Source: CAYQMF01 sp964418595 (GTDB lineage Bacteria > Planctomycetota > UBA1135 > UBA2386). Taken from it: 64,000 nucleotides of DNA. The stretch lies in assembly GCA_964418595.1 (NCBI GenBank), contig CAYQMF010000013.1, forward strand, positions 1 through 64,000. Reading direction: 5' to 3'. The notes under the pieces are model-generated. The model had not been told where the DNA came from. It did not search any database and saw only the letters and a program-made list of their open reading frames with translations. The translations under genes were made by a program, and so were the position numbers. Below, piece by piece: positions 52,228 to 59,800 of this stretch. The first letter of the stretch is position 1. Every line of letters begins with the position of its first letter.

Positions 52228-52962
52228 ATGCTCCAGACCCGACCCTTCGCCACGTTCGCGCTCCTCCTGTCCGCCTTCGGCATGGCCGGTTGTAAGACGA
52301 CTGCCGTCGCGCCGCCCGCGCCGTTGGCGGTCCTGCCCGCCGCCGATCCGGTCGCGGCTTCGCCCGCGCTCATCCCGCTCGATCCGCGCCCGGTCGCCGA
52401 AGGCGACGTCAACGCCGCGCAGATGAGCTACACCTACGTCGAGGTCGGCGCGACCCAGCTCGACGTGGATGCCGCGGTCACCGGCGCTCGCGACGCCGAC
52501 ACCTACTACGGTCGCGTGTCGCTCGGCCTCGGCATCCTGCTGCACGGCTTCGCGAGCTACGAGAACACCGAGTTCAACCTCAACGGCACGACGTCGGACC
52601 TGTTCAAGCTCGGCGCCGGCGCGCACCTCGAAGTCAGCGACAAGCTGCACGCCGTCGGCGAGATCGCGTGGCTGTTCAACGACGTCTCGAGCAACGTCGT
52701 GGGCTTCGGCAACAGCAAGTTCGGCTACGAGATGAAGGCCGGCGTGCGCTTCATGGCGCTCGAGTTCGATCGGGGCGGCGTCGAGCTCGACGGCAATCTC
52801 GTGTGGGTTGACCTCGACAACCGCCTCGCCAGCGAAGACCGCGCGTTCGGCTGGGAAGCCGGCGCGCGCCTGCACCTGTTCAAGCTGCTGAGCGTCGGTG
52901 CGATGTACTCGATCCTCGAAGACGACGACCTCGTGTCGGTCAGCGCACGCGTGGCGTTCTGA
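52228..52962 (+). CDS. Lipoprotein / outer-membrane beta-barrel-like protein
   Basis: The 244-residue protein starts with a signal ending in a lipobox (LLLSAFGMAGC), then a Pro/Ala linker of about 35 residues. From residue about 75 there are alternating amphipathic strands ending in an aromatic C-terminus (TYYGRVSLGLGILLHGFASY; DLFKLGAGAHLEVSDKLHA; FGYEMKAGVRFMALEF; LLSVGAMYSILEDDDLVSVS, final VAF). This is the pattern of a small barrel inserted in the outer membrane. It has no enzyme motif. Upstream open frame back to 48883 is shadow. The MoaD/ThiS-like gene starts 15 bases after its stop. Confidence 0.75.
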   Translation: MLQTRPFATFALLLSAFGMAGCKTTAVAPPAPLAVLPAADPVAASPALIPLDPRPVAEGDVNAAQMSYTYVEVGATQLDVDAAVTGARDADTYYGRVSLGLGILLHGFASYENTEFNLNGTTSDLFKLGAGAHLEVSDKLHAVGEIAWLFNDVSSNVVGFGNSKFGYEMKAGVRFMALEFDRGGVELDGNLVWVDLDNRLASEDRAFGWEAGARLHLFKLLSVGAMYSILEDDDLVSVSARVAF

Positions 52963-52977
52963 GCAGGTCGCCGGCGG

Positions 52978-53256
52978 ATGGCCACGGTCGAGCTGACCAA
53001 CCACCTCTACCAGTTCTTCCCGGACCTCCAGGGTCGGACGCTCACCGTCGACGGTGCGACCGTCGCCGACATCGTGCGCGGCATGGAGGCGATCGCGCCG
53101 GGCTTCGCCTTCTACGTGTGCGACGAGGCCGGACGCCTGCGCCAGCACGTGCTGATCTTCATCGGCAACGACCGGGTGAAAGACCGCGCCACGCTGCGGG
53201 ACCCGGTGGCTCCTGACGCGCGCGTCTTCATCCTGCAGGCGCTCAGCGGCGGCTGA
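52978..53256 (+). CDS. MoaD/ThiS-family ubiquitin-like protein ending in GG
   Basis: The 92-residue protein has the beta-grasp pattern of small sulfur-carrier proteins (VELTNHLYQFFPDLQGRTLT; a central helix; HVLIFIGNDRVKDRATLRDP; DARVFILQALSGG) and ends exactly in the Gly-Gly that is adenylated and thiocarboxylated in MoaD and ThiS. No molybdopterin or thiamin gene is near. In other bacteria such proteins are often encoded next to a BNR/sortilin-like repeat protein, as here with the gene at 53457. That pairing is from memory and its meaning is unknown. Repeat copy E starts 5 bases after the stop and separates the two genes. Confidence 0.85.
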   Translation: MATVELTNHLYQFFPDLQGRTLTVDGATVADIVRGMEAIAPGFAFYVCDEAGRLRQHVLIFIGNDRVKDRATLRDPVAPDARVFILQALSGG

Positions 53257-53260
53257 TCTT

Positions 53261-53414
53261 CTACTCCCGCGAATCCTCGCGTCGCGCGAGGATTCTGCCG
53301 TTGCATGCGGGAGTAGTAGTCGCCCTCCAGGAACAACAGCGCCTGCGGCCTCTTCTGGCGGTGCGAAGCACCGCATCCATCAACCCTTTGGGTTGCGGCC
53401 GCAGCAGCGCTGAG
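53261..53414. repeat. Dispersed mosaic repeat, copy E, inverted relative to D
   Basis: This 154-bp copy reads, on the complementary strand, from CTCAGCGC through the shared GCGGCCGCAACCCAAAGGG, a hairpin (GCGGTG cttc GCACCGC-like), CAGAAGAGGCCGCAGGCG, GACTACTACTCCCGC, and the closing stem. On the plus strand the end forms a large hairpin: CTACTCCCGC at 53261-53270 pairs with GCGGGAGTAG at 53307-53316 and encloses GAATCCTCGCG / CGCGAGGATTC. It fills the gap between the MoaD/ThiS-like and BNR-repeat genes. It lacks the B/D hairpin module. Confidence 0.82.
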
Positions 53415-53456
53415 ATCCACGCGGCGGGTAGACTCGCCGCCTCCCAGGAGACACAC

Positions 53457-54620
53457 ATGAGCGCGCGCATCCTCGTCGGCACCCGCAAGGGCACGTTCTT
53501 CGTCAGCAAGTCGCACGGGCGATGGCGCCCCACGCTCGCGGGCCACATCGGCGCCGGCGTGAACTACGTCGCGAAGGACCCGCGCAAGGGCACGCTGTGG
53601 GCGTTGCTCGGGCACGGGCACTGGGGCGCCAAGCTGTCGCGCTCGACCGACGACGGCAAGACCTGGGCGGATGCGCCGCAGCTCAAGTACCCCGAAGGCG
53701 CGCGCCACTACGTGCCGCCGCCACCGACCGAGACCGGCCCCGGCGAAGGCGCGCCGACGCTGAAGCCCGCCACGCTCCTCAAGCTGTGGACGATGGCGTT
53801 CGGCCCCGATGGCCGGATCTACATCGGCACGATCCCCGGCGGGCTGTTCGTGAGCGAAGACGGCGGCGAGTCGTTCGCGCTCGACCGTGGCCTGTGGGAC
53901 CACGAGTCGCGCGGCGGCGACCTCTTCGTCGGCCCGGGCAACGGCACCACCAAATGGTTCGGCACGCCGGCGGCGGAGGGCGAGTTCTCGCCCGGCATCC
54001 ACTCGGTGGTCGTCGATCCGCGCAACGGCAAGCGCGTGCTGGTGGCGATCTCGACCGCAGGCGTGTTCGAGACCACCGACGGCGGCAAGACCTGGCGCAC
54101 GCGCAACGCGGGGCTCGTGATGGACTACTCGCCGACGCCGACCGACGAGTGGGCCGGGCACGACCCGCACCAGCTCGTGATGTGCGCGGGCCAGCCGCAG
54201 TACCTCTGGCAACAGAACCACTGCGGCGTCTTCCACAGCGACGACGGCGCGGTCTCGTGGAAGAAGGTCAGCCAGCCGGAGCGCGGCGTGCACTTCGGCT
54301 TCCCGGTCGCGGTCGATCCCAAGGACGGGCGCAGCGCGTGGCTGGTGCCGGGCAAGGCCGACATGCAGCGGACGACCATCGACGGCGGCCTGTTCGTCGC
54401 GCACACGAAGGACGGCGGTGCCACGTGGGAGCACCTGCGCGAGGGACTGCCGCAGGAGAACGCCTACGACGTGGTCTACCGCCACGCGCTCGACTTCGCG
54501 GCCGACCACCTCGCCTTCGGCAGCACCACCGGCAACCTGTACGTGAGCGAGGACCGCGGCGCGAGCTGGCAGGTCGTCGCCAACAACCTGCCGCCGGTCT
54601 ACAGCGTGCGCTTCGGGTAG
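53457..54620 (+). CDS. BNR/sortilin-like repeat propeller protein (exo-alpha-sialidase-like)
   Basis: An AGGAG 7 bases upstream supports the ATG at 53457. The 387-residue protein has no signal peptide. It contains about six propeller blades with Asp-box (BNR) turns of the type S-x-D-x-G-x-T-W: SRSTDDGKTWADAP, VSEDGGESFALD, TTDGGKTWRTRN, HSDDGAVSWKKV, TKDGGATWEHL, SEDRGASWQVV. It opens ARILVGTRKGTFFVSKSHGR. Family proteins are often called exo-alpha-sialidase, but the Arg triad and Tyr of true sialidases are not evident, and a cytoplasmic place argues against it. It pairs with the MoaD/ThiS-like gene upstream; the role is unknown. Confidence 0.85.
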   Translation: MSARILVGTRKGTFFVSKSHGRWRPTLAGHIGAGVNYVAKDPRKGTLWALLGHGHWGAKLSRSTDDGKTWADAPQLKYPEGARHYVPPPPTETGPGEGAPTLKPATLLKLWTMAFGPDGRIYIGTIPGGLFVSEDGGESFALDRGLWDHESRGGDLFVGPGNGTTKWFGTPAAEGEFSPGIHSVVVDPRNGKRVLVAISTAGVFETTDGGKTWRTRNAGLVMDYSPTPTDEWAGHDPHQLVMCAGQPQYLWQQNHCGVFHSDDGAVSWKKVSQPERGVHFGFPVAVDPKDGRSAWLVPGKADMQRTTIDGGLFVAHTKDGGATWEHLREGLPQENAYDVVYRHALDFAADHLAFGSTTGNLYVSEDRGASWQVVANNLPPVYSVRFG

Positions 54621-54627
54621 GACCCGC

Positions 54628-55356
54628 TCACCGCACTGCTTCGTCGAGCCGCCGTGCGAGGTCCATGAGGATCGCGGTGGCGTTGCCTTGCAGCGTGCGC
54701 GTGCCCGGCGCGGCGACGTCGGCGTGGAAGGCGAAACGCTTCGGTGGGTCGGTGGCAAGGCGCAGGAGTGCGTCCATACCCGCGACGCCCTTGAAGTCGG
54801 CGTGCACCGGCGTGCCCTGCGCGATCCACACCGACGCCGGCAGGCGCCCGGCGCTGCCGCCCAGCAGATCGAGCCGGCCCGTCTTCGCCGTCGCCATGAA
54901 GAACTGCAGCAGCTCCGGCACGCCGCCGGTGACCTCGCCGGTGAAGGTAGCCCCCTGCGTCGCGAGATCGGTGAACGCCACGCCCGCGCCCATCGTCTCC
55001 TGGATCGAGATCTCCGGCGCCTGCTTGCCGACGCTCGCGGGATCGCTCCCCGGCGGCAGCATGTGCAGGCGGAAGACCTGCCCGCCGATCTGGAGGGTGG
55101 CCCCGTCGGCGAGGAGCGTGGGGGCCGCGATGCGCTGCCCTTCCACCATCACGCCGTTGCGACTGGCGAGATCGACCGCCGCCCAGCCGCCGCCCCGATG
55201 CTCCGTCCAGATCAGCTCCGCATGGCGACGCGACGCCATCGCATCGGCCACCAGGATGTCGACGCCGGGATCCCGCCCGAACACGTAGGTCTGTTCCGGG
55301 TCCAGCCGGTGCACGTCCCCCGACGCGGAGACCAGGAAGTAGTCGATCGTCGCCAT
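54628..55356 (-). CDS. FHA domain protein with C-terminal DUF4388 (PATAN-like) domain
   Basis: The N-terminal 100 residues are an FHA domain: YVFGRDPGVDILVADAMASRRHAEL with the phosphothreonine-binding Arg, Ser-x-x-His pattern, then AAVDLASRNGVMVEGQRI. From residue about 140 a DUF4388 domain follows (TFTGEVTGGVPELLQFFMAT, AKTGRLDLLGG, SVWIAQGTPVHADFKG, GMDALLRLAT), a module found in two-component and gliding-type regulators. The protein lacks membrane segments and should bind phosphothreonine-containing proteins, for example products of Hanks-type kinases such as the one at 636; that link is inference. It is convergent with the BNR protein, 7 bases apart. Confidence 0.87.
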   Translation of the reverse strand: MATIDYFLVSASGDVHRLDPEQTYVFGRDPGVDILVADAMASRRHAELIWTEHRGGGWAAVDLASRNGVMVEGQRIAAPTLLADGATLQIGGQVFRLHMLPPGSDPASVGKQAPEISIQETMGAGVAFTDLATQGATFTGEVTGGVPELLQFFMATAKTGRLDLLGGSAGRLPASVWIAQGTPVHADFKGVAGMDALLRLATDPPKRFAFHADVAAPGTRTLQGNATAILMDLARRLDEAVR

Positions 55357-55456
55357 CGGGATCTCGTCGCCGTCGCTACGTCGACTTCGGGCGGGGTCGA
55401 ACTCGAGGGGGGACGCGAGAGTGCGACGCGACCGGAGCTGGGACGGCGTGCGGGGC

Positions 55457-57658
55457 TCACCGCACCCGGATCACCAGCGTCTCGCTGGTCGCCAACGCGA
55501 CCGGCGTGGCCGGTGGTTGACACCCCAGCGTGCTGCCGACGACGACGTTCTGCACCGCGAACTCGGCGCCGATCAGGTTGAAGCCGCAAGGAACGGGCAG
55601 GTCGAGGCTGGCGCCGAGCACGGTCATGAGGATCGGGCCCACGCCGAGTGCGCAACGCGTGCACAGGAAGACGGGTGATGCGGGCACGCCGATCAGGAAC
55701 ACCTGCGACGCAGGACTCGGCGCCGAGGCGCGGAAGCGGATCGTGCCGCCCAACGCCGGTTCGTCGAGCGACGTCAGCGCGTGACGGCCGCAGCTCGTCA
55801 ACAACGTCGTGATGCCCCCGGTGGGACTGAGTCCGTCGAAGAGGACGCCGGCGACGTCGAGGTTTCCGCCGGAGATCTGGTCGAAGGTCACGAACGAACG
55901 CGCCGCGGGGCCGCCCATCTCGCCGGTGCCCGCGATCGCGATGTCCTGCTCGTTGGCGCTCGTCTCCGCGGGTAGTGCGCGGTGACCGTCGCTGAAGCGG
56001 ATGTCCGGCACGGAGACGACGGCGGCGTACACGTCGAAGCTCCCCGCGGCGCCCGCTGCCTCCTGGTAGGCGTACGTATAGCGACAGCCGTCGAACGCGA
56101 CGCGCGGCCGGATCTGATCACGGGCAAGGATGGCGCCGGGCTCGCGGCTCGTGAGGTTGATCGCGGCGCCCACGGTCATCGACGTCTGCAGCCGGACGAC
56201 GCGGCCGAAGATGTCGCCGTTGCCGGCGGTCTCGCTGCGTGAGTACACGACGAACCACTCCGGGTTGCGCCCAGCGATGCCACCGAGGCGGCAATCGGGC
56301 AGCGTTTCGATCGAAGCTCTGCGGATGGTCGAACCGGTCAACGGCGCCTCCGCCACGTGGACGTGCTGGACGCCCCCGACGTTCCGGGCGTAGATGCACA
56401 GCCAGGGTCCGTTGGTCGTCCGCGCCTTGCTGGTCCGCACCTCGACGACATCGTGGCCGGTGACCGACAAGACGTCGCGCACCTGCACGTTGCCGCCCGT
56501 CGACACGCGCACGAACGACACGTGCCTGCCGCTGCCGTTGTCGCTCAAGCACATGACCGCGTAGTTGGCGCCGTTCGCGTCGGTTGCGATCGAACCGCCG
56601 ATGCTCGGCGCGATGTCATCGCGACCCAGGCCCGCCGTGTCGAGCACGGTGAAGGTCGAACCCTGGCTGGTGTTGCCCGCGTCGCGCGTGCGGCCCAGGA
56701 TGACGCGGTTGGCGATGCCGATGTCCTCGTCCCAGGCGATCAGGAACTGCCGAGCCGGGCCGTTGGCGCCGACGGAGGGATTCCTCGACTCGCGCGAGCC
56801 TGTGGCCACGACGACCTCCTCGAGGAATGCGCCCGCACTGTCGAAGCGGCGGCTGACGATGTCGCTGTCGGTAGTGGAGAACTCGCGGGCGTACACCACC
56901 AACCAGTTGCCGGTGGTGGGCTCGAAGGCGACGTCGGAGTTCCCGGTCTGGTCGGTCCCGCCGTCCACGGTGAAGGCCCGCACCACGGGGTCGATGGTCA
57001 CCGGCCCCGGGCTGGCCGCGACGAACGCGGCGGGCACCCGCAGTTCGATCCCGCCGGCGCAGAGCACCGACGCCGAGGTGGCGCGCCGGCCTTGTGCGTC
57101 GATCGCCACCACGTCGCCGTAGTGGACGTGTCCGAGGGTCGCGTGCGTGAACCGGAGCCCGGTGTCGTCGTCCTCGGCACGCAGATCGGTCGTGGCCGCG
57201 AGCCGGACCACGAGGTCGCCGCTGCCCGCGCGGTCGTCCACCACGAAAGTCTGCTCGACCTCACCTTCGCGAAGCTCCCAGATCTCGCGCAGCGCACCCC
57301 GCGCGTACGACACGCGCATGCCTTCGACCTCCGGCGGTGCGTCGGCGCGGAACGGCAGGGCGCGCCCGCCACGTTCGACGCTGCGGAGCGCGAACGAGAC
57401 GGGATGCGACCCCACCGCCTTGGCTCCGAAGTAGGGGAAGAACTCGACGGCGTCGGGGCCGAAGCGGGCCTTGTAGCCCGGCGCCAGCACCCAGACGTTG
57501 CCGTCGCCCGGGCGATCGACGTGGACCTGGCTCAAGCGGCCGGGAGTCACGGGTGCGGGCGGTAGCGGCGACTGCGCGTTGGCGCCGATGCCCAGCGCCA
57601 GCAAGGGGAGGAGGACGAGCCTGCGTGGCGAGACGGCTCGCGAGGAGATGATCGACAT
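55457..57658 (-). CDS. Large secreted protein with the Cys-rich form of the C-terminal domain
   Basis: The 733-residue protein has a signal peptide (VSPRRLVLLPLLALGIGANAQ). Residues about 40-210 form a beta-rich domain (HVDRPGDGNVWVLAPGYKAR; LREIWELREGEVEQTFVVDD). Residues about 225-640 are a propeller-like stretch with repeats of the sort NWLVVYAREFSTTDSDIVS, FLIAWDEDIGIANRVIL, WLCIYARNVGGVQHVHVA, WFVVYSRSETAGNGDIFG. The last 70 residues are Cys-rich (LCTRCALGVGPILM; VPCGFNLIGAEFAVQNVVVG; VALATSETLVIRV) and closely resemble the end of the protein at 10841. No catalytic residues are recognised. It stands 101 bases upstream of the FHA gene start, same strand. Confidence 0.78.
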   Translation of the reverse strand: MSIISSRAVSPRRLVLLPLLALGIGANAQSPLPPAPVTPGRLSQVHVDRPGDGNVWVLAPGYKARFGPDAVEFFPYFGAKAVGSHPVSFALRSVERGGRALPFRADAPPEVEGMRVSYARGALREIWELREGEVEQTFVVDDRAGSGDLVVRLAATTDLRAEDDDTGLRFTHATLGHVHYGDVVAIDAQGRRATSASVLCAGGIELRVPAAFVAASPGPVTIDPVVRAFTVDGGTDQTGNSDVAFEPTTGNWLVVYAREFSTTDSDIVSRRFDSAGAFLEEVVVATGSRESRNPSVGANGPARQFLIAWDEDIGIANRVILGRTRDAGNTSQGSTFTVLDTAGLGRDDIAPSIGGSIATDANGANYAVMCLSDNGSGRHVSFVRVSTGGNVQVRDVLSVTGHDVVEVRTSKARTTNGPWLCIYARNVGGVQHVHVAEAPLTGSTIRRASIETLPDCRLGGIAGRNPEWFVVYSRSETAGNGDIFGRVVRLQTSMTVGAAINLTSREPGAILARDQIRPRVAFDGCRYTYAYQEAAGAAGSFDVYAAVVSVPDIRFSDGHRALPAETSANEQDIAIAGTGEMGGPAARSFVTFDQISGGNLDVAGVLFDGLSPTGGITTLLTSCGRHALTSLDEPALGGTIRFRASAPSPASQVFLIGVPASPVFLCTRCALGVGPILMTVLGASLDLPVPCGFNLIGAEFAVQNVVVGSTLGCQPPATPVALATSETLVIRVR

Positions 57659-57765
57659 GGCATCCCGCGGACGCGAGGTCGCGCGGGAACCGGACAGGAA
57701 TGTCGTCGGCGCCCGATTCCGAGCGGTCGGGCATTCACGCTGCGCGACGAAGGCGCGGCGGGGGA

Positions 57766-58164
57766 TCAGACCGCCGCGAGCAGCTTGCTGATCGTCGCTC
57801 CGTTCCGGCGATCGCCCTCGTCACCGGCGAAGGCGTGGGCGTTCAGGCGATTGAGCACCGGCACTTGGATCTCCACTCCGCCGTCGTTGTCGAAGCCCTT
57901 CAGCTTGCCGTGGACCTCGCGCCGACGGTCGGTCAGCTTCCCGGTCCACTCGAGTCGGGTTTGCAGGTTCGCCCGACTCCACTGGTTGTCGAAGTTCTGG
58001 AAGAAGTTGTGCTTGATGTCGGCCTCGAGTACCGGCGGTGCACTCCAGACCGGGAAGTTGCGGGCCTTGCCACGCAGGAGCACGATGCGTTCGCTCGGGA
58101 TGGGGGCGTTGAGCCCGGGGAGGTCGGGGAACAGGGCCGCATCGGCACAGCCGACGAACTTGCC
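57766..58164 (-). pseudogene. C-terminal fragment of an unrecognised gene, truncated at repeat C
   Basis: About 132 residues of normal coding quality (GKFVGCADAALFPDLPGLNA; NFPVWSAPPVLEADIKHNFF; RLEWTGKLTDRRREVHGKLK; IQVPVLNRLNAHAFAGDEGD) end at TGA 57766. Going upstream, the sequence enters repeat C just before the GKFVGC codons and never resumes. No start, signal or ribosome site precedes it, and the 220 bases beyond the repeat hold no matching N-terminal part. I do not recognise the family. It is best read as the remnant of a larger gene whose front was lost when the repeat arrived or through recombination at it. Confidence 0.6.
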
Positions 58165-58289
58165 CTCGGCTCTTCCACTGCGAGGTCCGAGCGGCCCTGG
58201 AAGCCCCAGACGATGCCATCGCCGGCGGCCCGATCTGGTCGTCGCGGCAGCGACGACATCGACCCCTTGGGTTGCGGCCGCCGGCTTGC
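58159..58289. repeat. Dispersed mosaic repeat, copy C, inverted relative to A and B
   Basis: This 131-bp stretch is the reverse complement of the core of copies A and B, with about 8-10 differences. It holds TCTTCCACTGCGAGGTCCGA, CCAGACGATGCCATCGCCGG, the 8-bp hairpin GTCGTCGC / GCGACGAC at 58238-58257, and the end GGGTTGCGGCCGCCGGC near 58268-58284. It lacks the hairpin module of B and the outer 25-30 bases next to the truncated gene. Confidence 0.82.
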
Positions 58290-58508
58290 GATGGGTGGGT
58301 GTCCGTGGCCGGAGCAGGGGAAGGCTCCCTTCGGAGCGAACACGCCTTTTCACCGATCCGCGTCGCCCTCAACCCCCGCAAGCCGAAACGCCGATAGCAC
58401 CGGCGTTGGCGTCCCCCGGGCAGCAGTTGCTACCGGCGCCGACCGCAGCCCGCGGCCCCCGCGCCACGGGGCGACTCCCACGATCCCCCCCCGCTCGGAG
58501 CAGATCTC
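58290..58508. other. Intergenic sequence upstream of the barrel gene, nothing recognised
   Basis: Together with repeat C this makes a gene-free interval of about 340 bases. A short hairpin-like GAAGGCTCCCTTCGGAGC lies near 58320. CGGAG 9 bases before the ATG at 58509 is a likely ribosome binding site. I see no promoter pattern and no small gene. Confidence 0.45.
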
Positions 58509-59417
58509 ATGCGCCACGTCACCGCGATCGCGCCTCTCCTCATCCTGACCGTCGCCCCCGCGCTGGCGCAGGGCGTCCGTCAGGCCTCGTTCACCGGGGC
58601 GGCGACACCACGCGAGGCGGCGCTGCTGCGCGGCGACGACGACAGCGTGAGCGGGCGCTGGGGCGTGGATCTGCCGACGGCGTACTTCTATCGCGGCATC
58701 CAGATCGAGAACCAGGGCGTCATCGCGCAGCCGTACACGGAGTTCACCTATGCGCTGCACGAGGGTGAGCAGACGGTGCGCAGCGTGGATCTGGTGTTCG
58801 GGACCTGGAACTCGCTGCACGAGGGGCCGACCGGGACCGGGGGCGGGCAGTCGGCGTGGTACGAGGCGGACTTCTACGCGGGTCTGGCGATCGGGATCGG
58901 GGCGCGTTTCAGCGCGAGTGGCACGTACTCCTACTACGCGAGTCCCAACGGCGTGTCCGCGTTGAGCGAAGAGGCGATCTTCAGCGTGGCGTTCGACGAC
59001 ACGGATCTGCTCGGGGAAGGCTTCGCCGGCCTGCAGCCCAACCTCACGTTCGGCTTCGAGACCAAGGGTCAGACCGACGGCGGCAACGACCGCGGCACGT
59101 ACGCGCAGATCGCGATCGAGCCGTCGCTCGGCCTCGGCAAGGCCGGCGACTTCGACTTCACGCTCGCCGTGCCGATCGCGGTGGGGTTCAGCCTCGGCGA
59201 CTACTACGAAGATGCCAACGGCAAGGACCGCGCGTTCGGCTTCCTGGACATTGGCGCTGTCGTCACGACCCCGCTGCCGTTCGTCCCGACCCGGTTCGGG
59301 CCGTGGACGCTGTCGCTCTCGGTGCACGCGCTGTTCCTGGGCTCGACCTGCGAGGCGCTGAACGGTGGCGACGACTTCGAGGTCATCGGCGCGGTGGGGC
59401 TGAGCACGATCTTCTAG
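58509..59417 (+). CDS. Outer-membrane beta-barrel-like protein (302 aa)
   Basis: A signal peptide (MRHVTAIAPLLILTVAPALAQ) is followed by a short linker and a series of amphipathic strands separated by Gly/Asp turns: WGVDLPTAYFYRGIQIENQG, RSVDLVFGTWNSLH, WYEADFYAGLAIGIGARFSA, YAQIAIEPSLGLG, FDFTLAVPIAVGFSLGDYYE, GFLDIGAVVTTPLPF. The last residues (LSTIF) end in an aromatic, as in outer-membrane porin-like barrels. The N-terminal part recalls proteins annotated as TIGR02001-type porins; this is by eye. A CGGAG precedes the ATG. It is convergent with the small gene at 59414, the two stops overlapping. Confidence 0.78.
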   Translation: MRHVTAIAPLLILTVAPALAQGVRQASFTGAATPREAALLRGDDDSVSGRWGVDLPTAYFYRGIQIENQGVIAQPYTEFTYALHEGEQTVRSVDLVFGTWNSLHEGPTGTGGGQSAWYEADFYAGLAIGIGARFSASGTYSYYASPNGVSALSEEAIFSVAFDDTDLLGEGFAGLQPNLTFGFETKGQTDGGNDRGTYAQIAIEPSLGLGKAGDFDFTLAVPIAVGFSLGDYYEDANGKDRAFGFLDIGAVVTTPLPFVPTRFGPWTLSLSVHALFLGSTCEALNGGDDFEVIGAVGLSTIF

Positions 59418-59665
59418 CGGCGCAGCCAGCGCACGCGCAGGCTCGCGTTGCGCGGCCGGACCGACTCCGTGCGCTCGCTGCTGGCGGGCGCGGCCGTCGG
59501 GGCGGCGGGCACTACGTAGCGCGTTGCGGACGCACCGACGTGCCGCAGCGTCTGGCGCTGATGGCGGACGGCGACGGTGTGCGCCTTCGTTGCGACCGCG
59601 GACGTGGTGTCCTGGGCGGGCAACGGGGCGAGGAGCAGGAAGAGCGGGAGCAGGCGGATGAGCAT
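59414..59665 (-). CDS. Small secreted basic protein (83 aa)
   Basis: The ATG at 59665 opens a signal peptide (MLIRLLPLFLLLAPLPAQ). About 60 residues follow, rich in Ala, Thr, Arg and Val (TTSAVATKAHTVAVRHQRQT; ASATRYVVPAAPTAAPASSE), with a basic end (NASLRVRWLRR). It has no Cys and no known motif. The open frame extends 49 codons further upstream, but that part lacks a signal and lies towards the divergent kinase gene. Its stop overlaps the stop of the barrel gene. Evidence for a real gene is the signal peptide and position only. Confidence 0.5.
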   Translation of the reverse strand: MLIRLLPLFLLLAPLPAQDTTSAVATKAHTVAVRHQRQTLRHVGASATRYVVPAAPTAAPASSERTESVRPRNASLRVRWLRR

Positions 59666-59800
59666 GGTGCGGGGCCTCGCGCGGGGGGAGTGCGGGCGTC
59701 GATGCGACGGTCCGACGCAGTCTACCGCGTCGCCGCGTCTCGACTTGCGACTCAGGTCGGCCGTCGGGTGCGTCGATGAACGACGAGGGGAGTCCCTGCG

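Noticed and set aside
53457..54620. True sialidase activity for the BNR protein
   Set aside because: Asp-box turns alone define a propeller. The Arg triad and catalytic Tyr/Glu are not apparent and there is no signal peptide.
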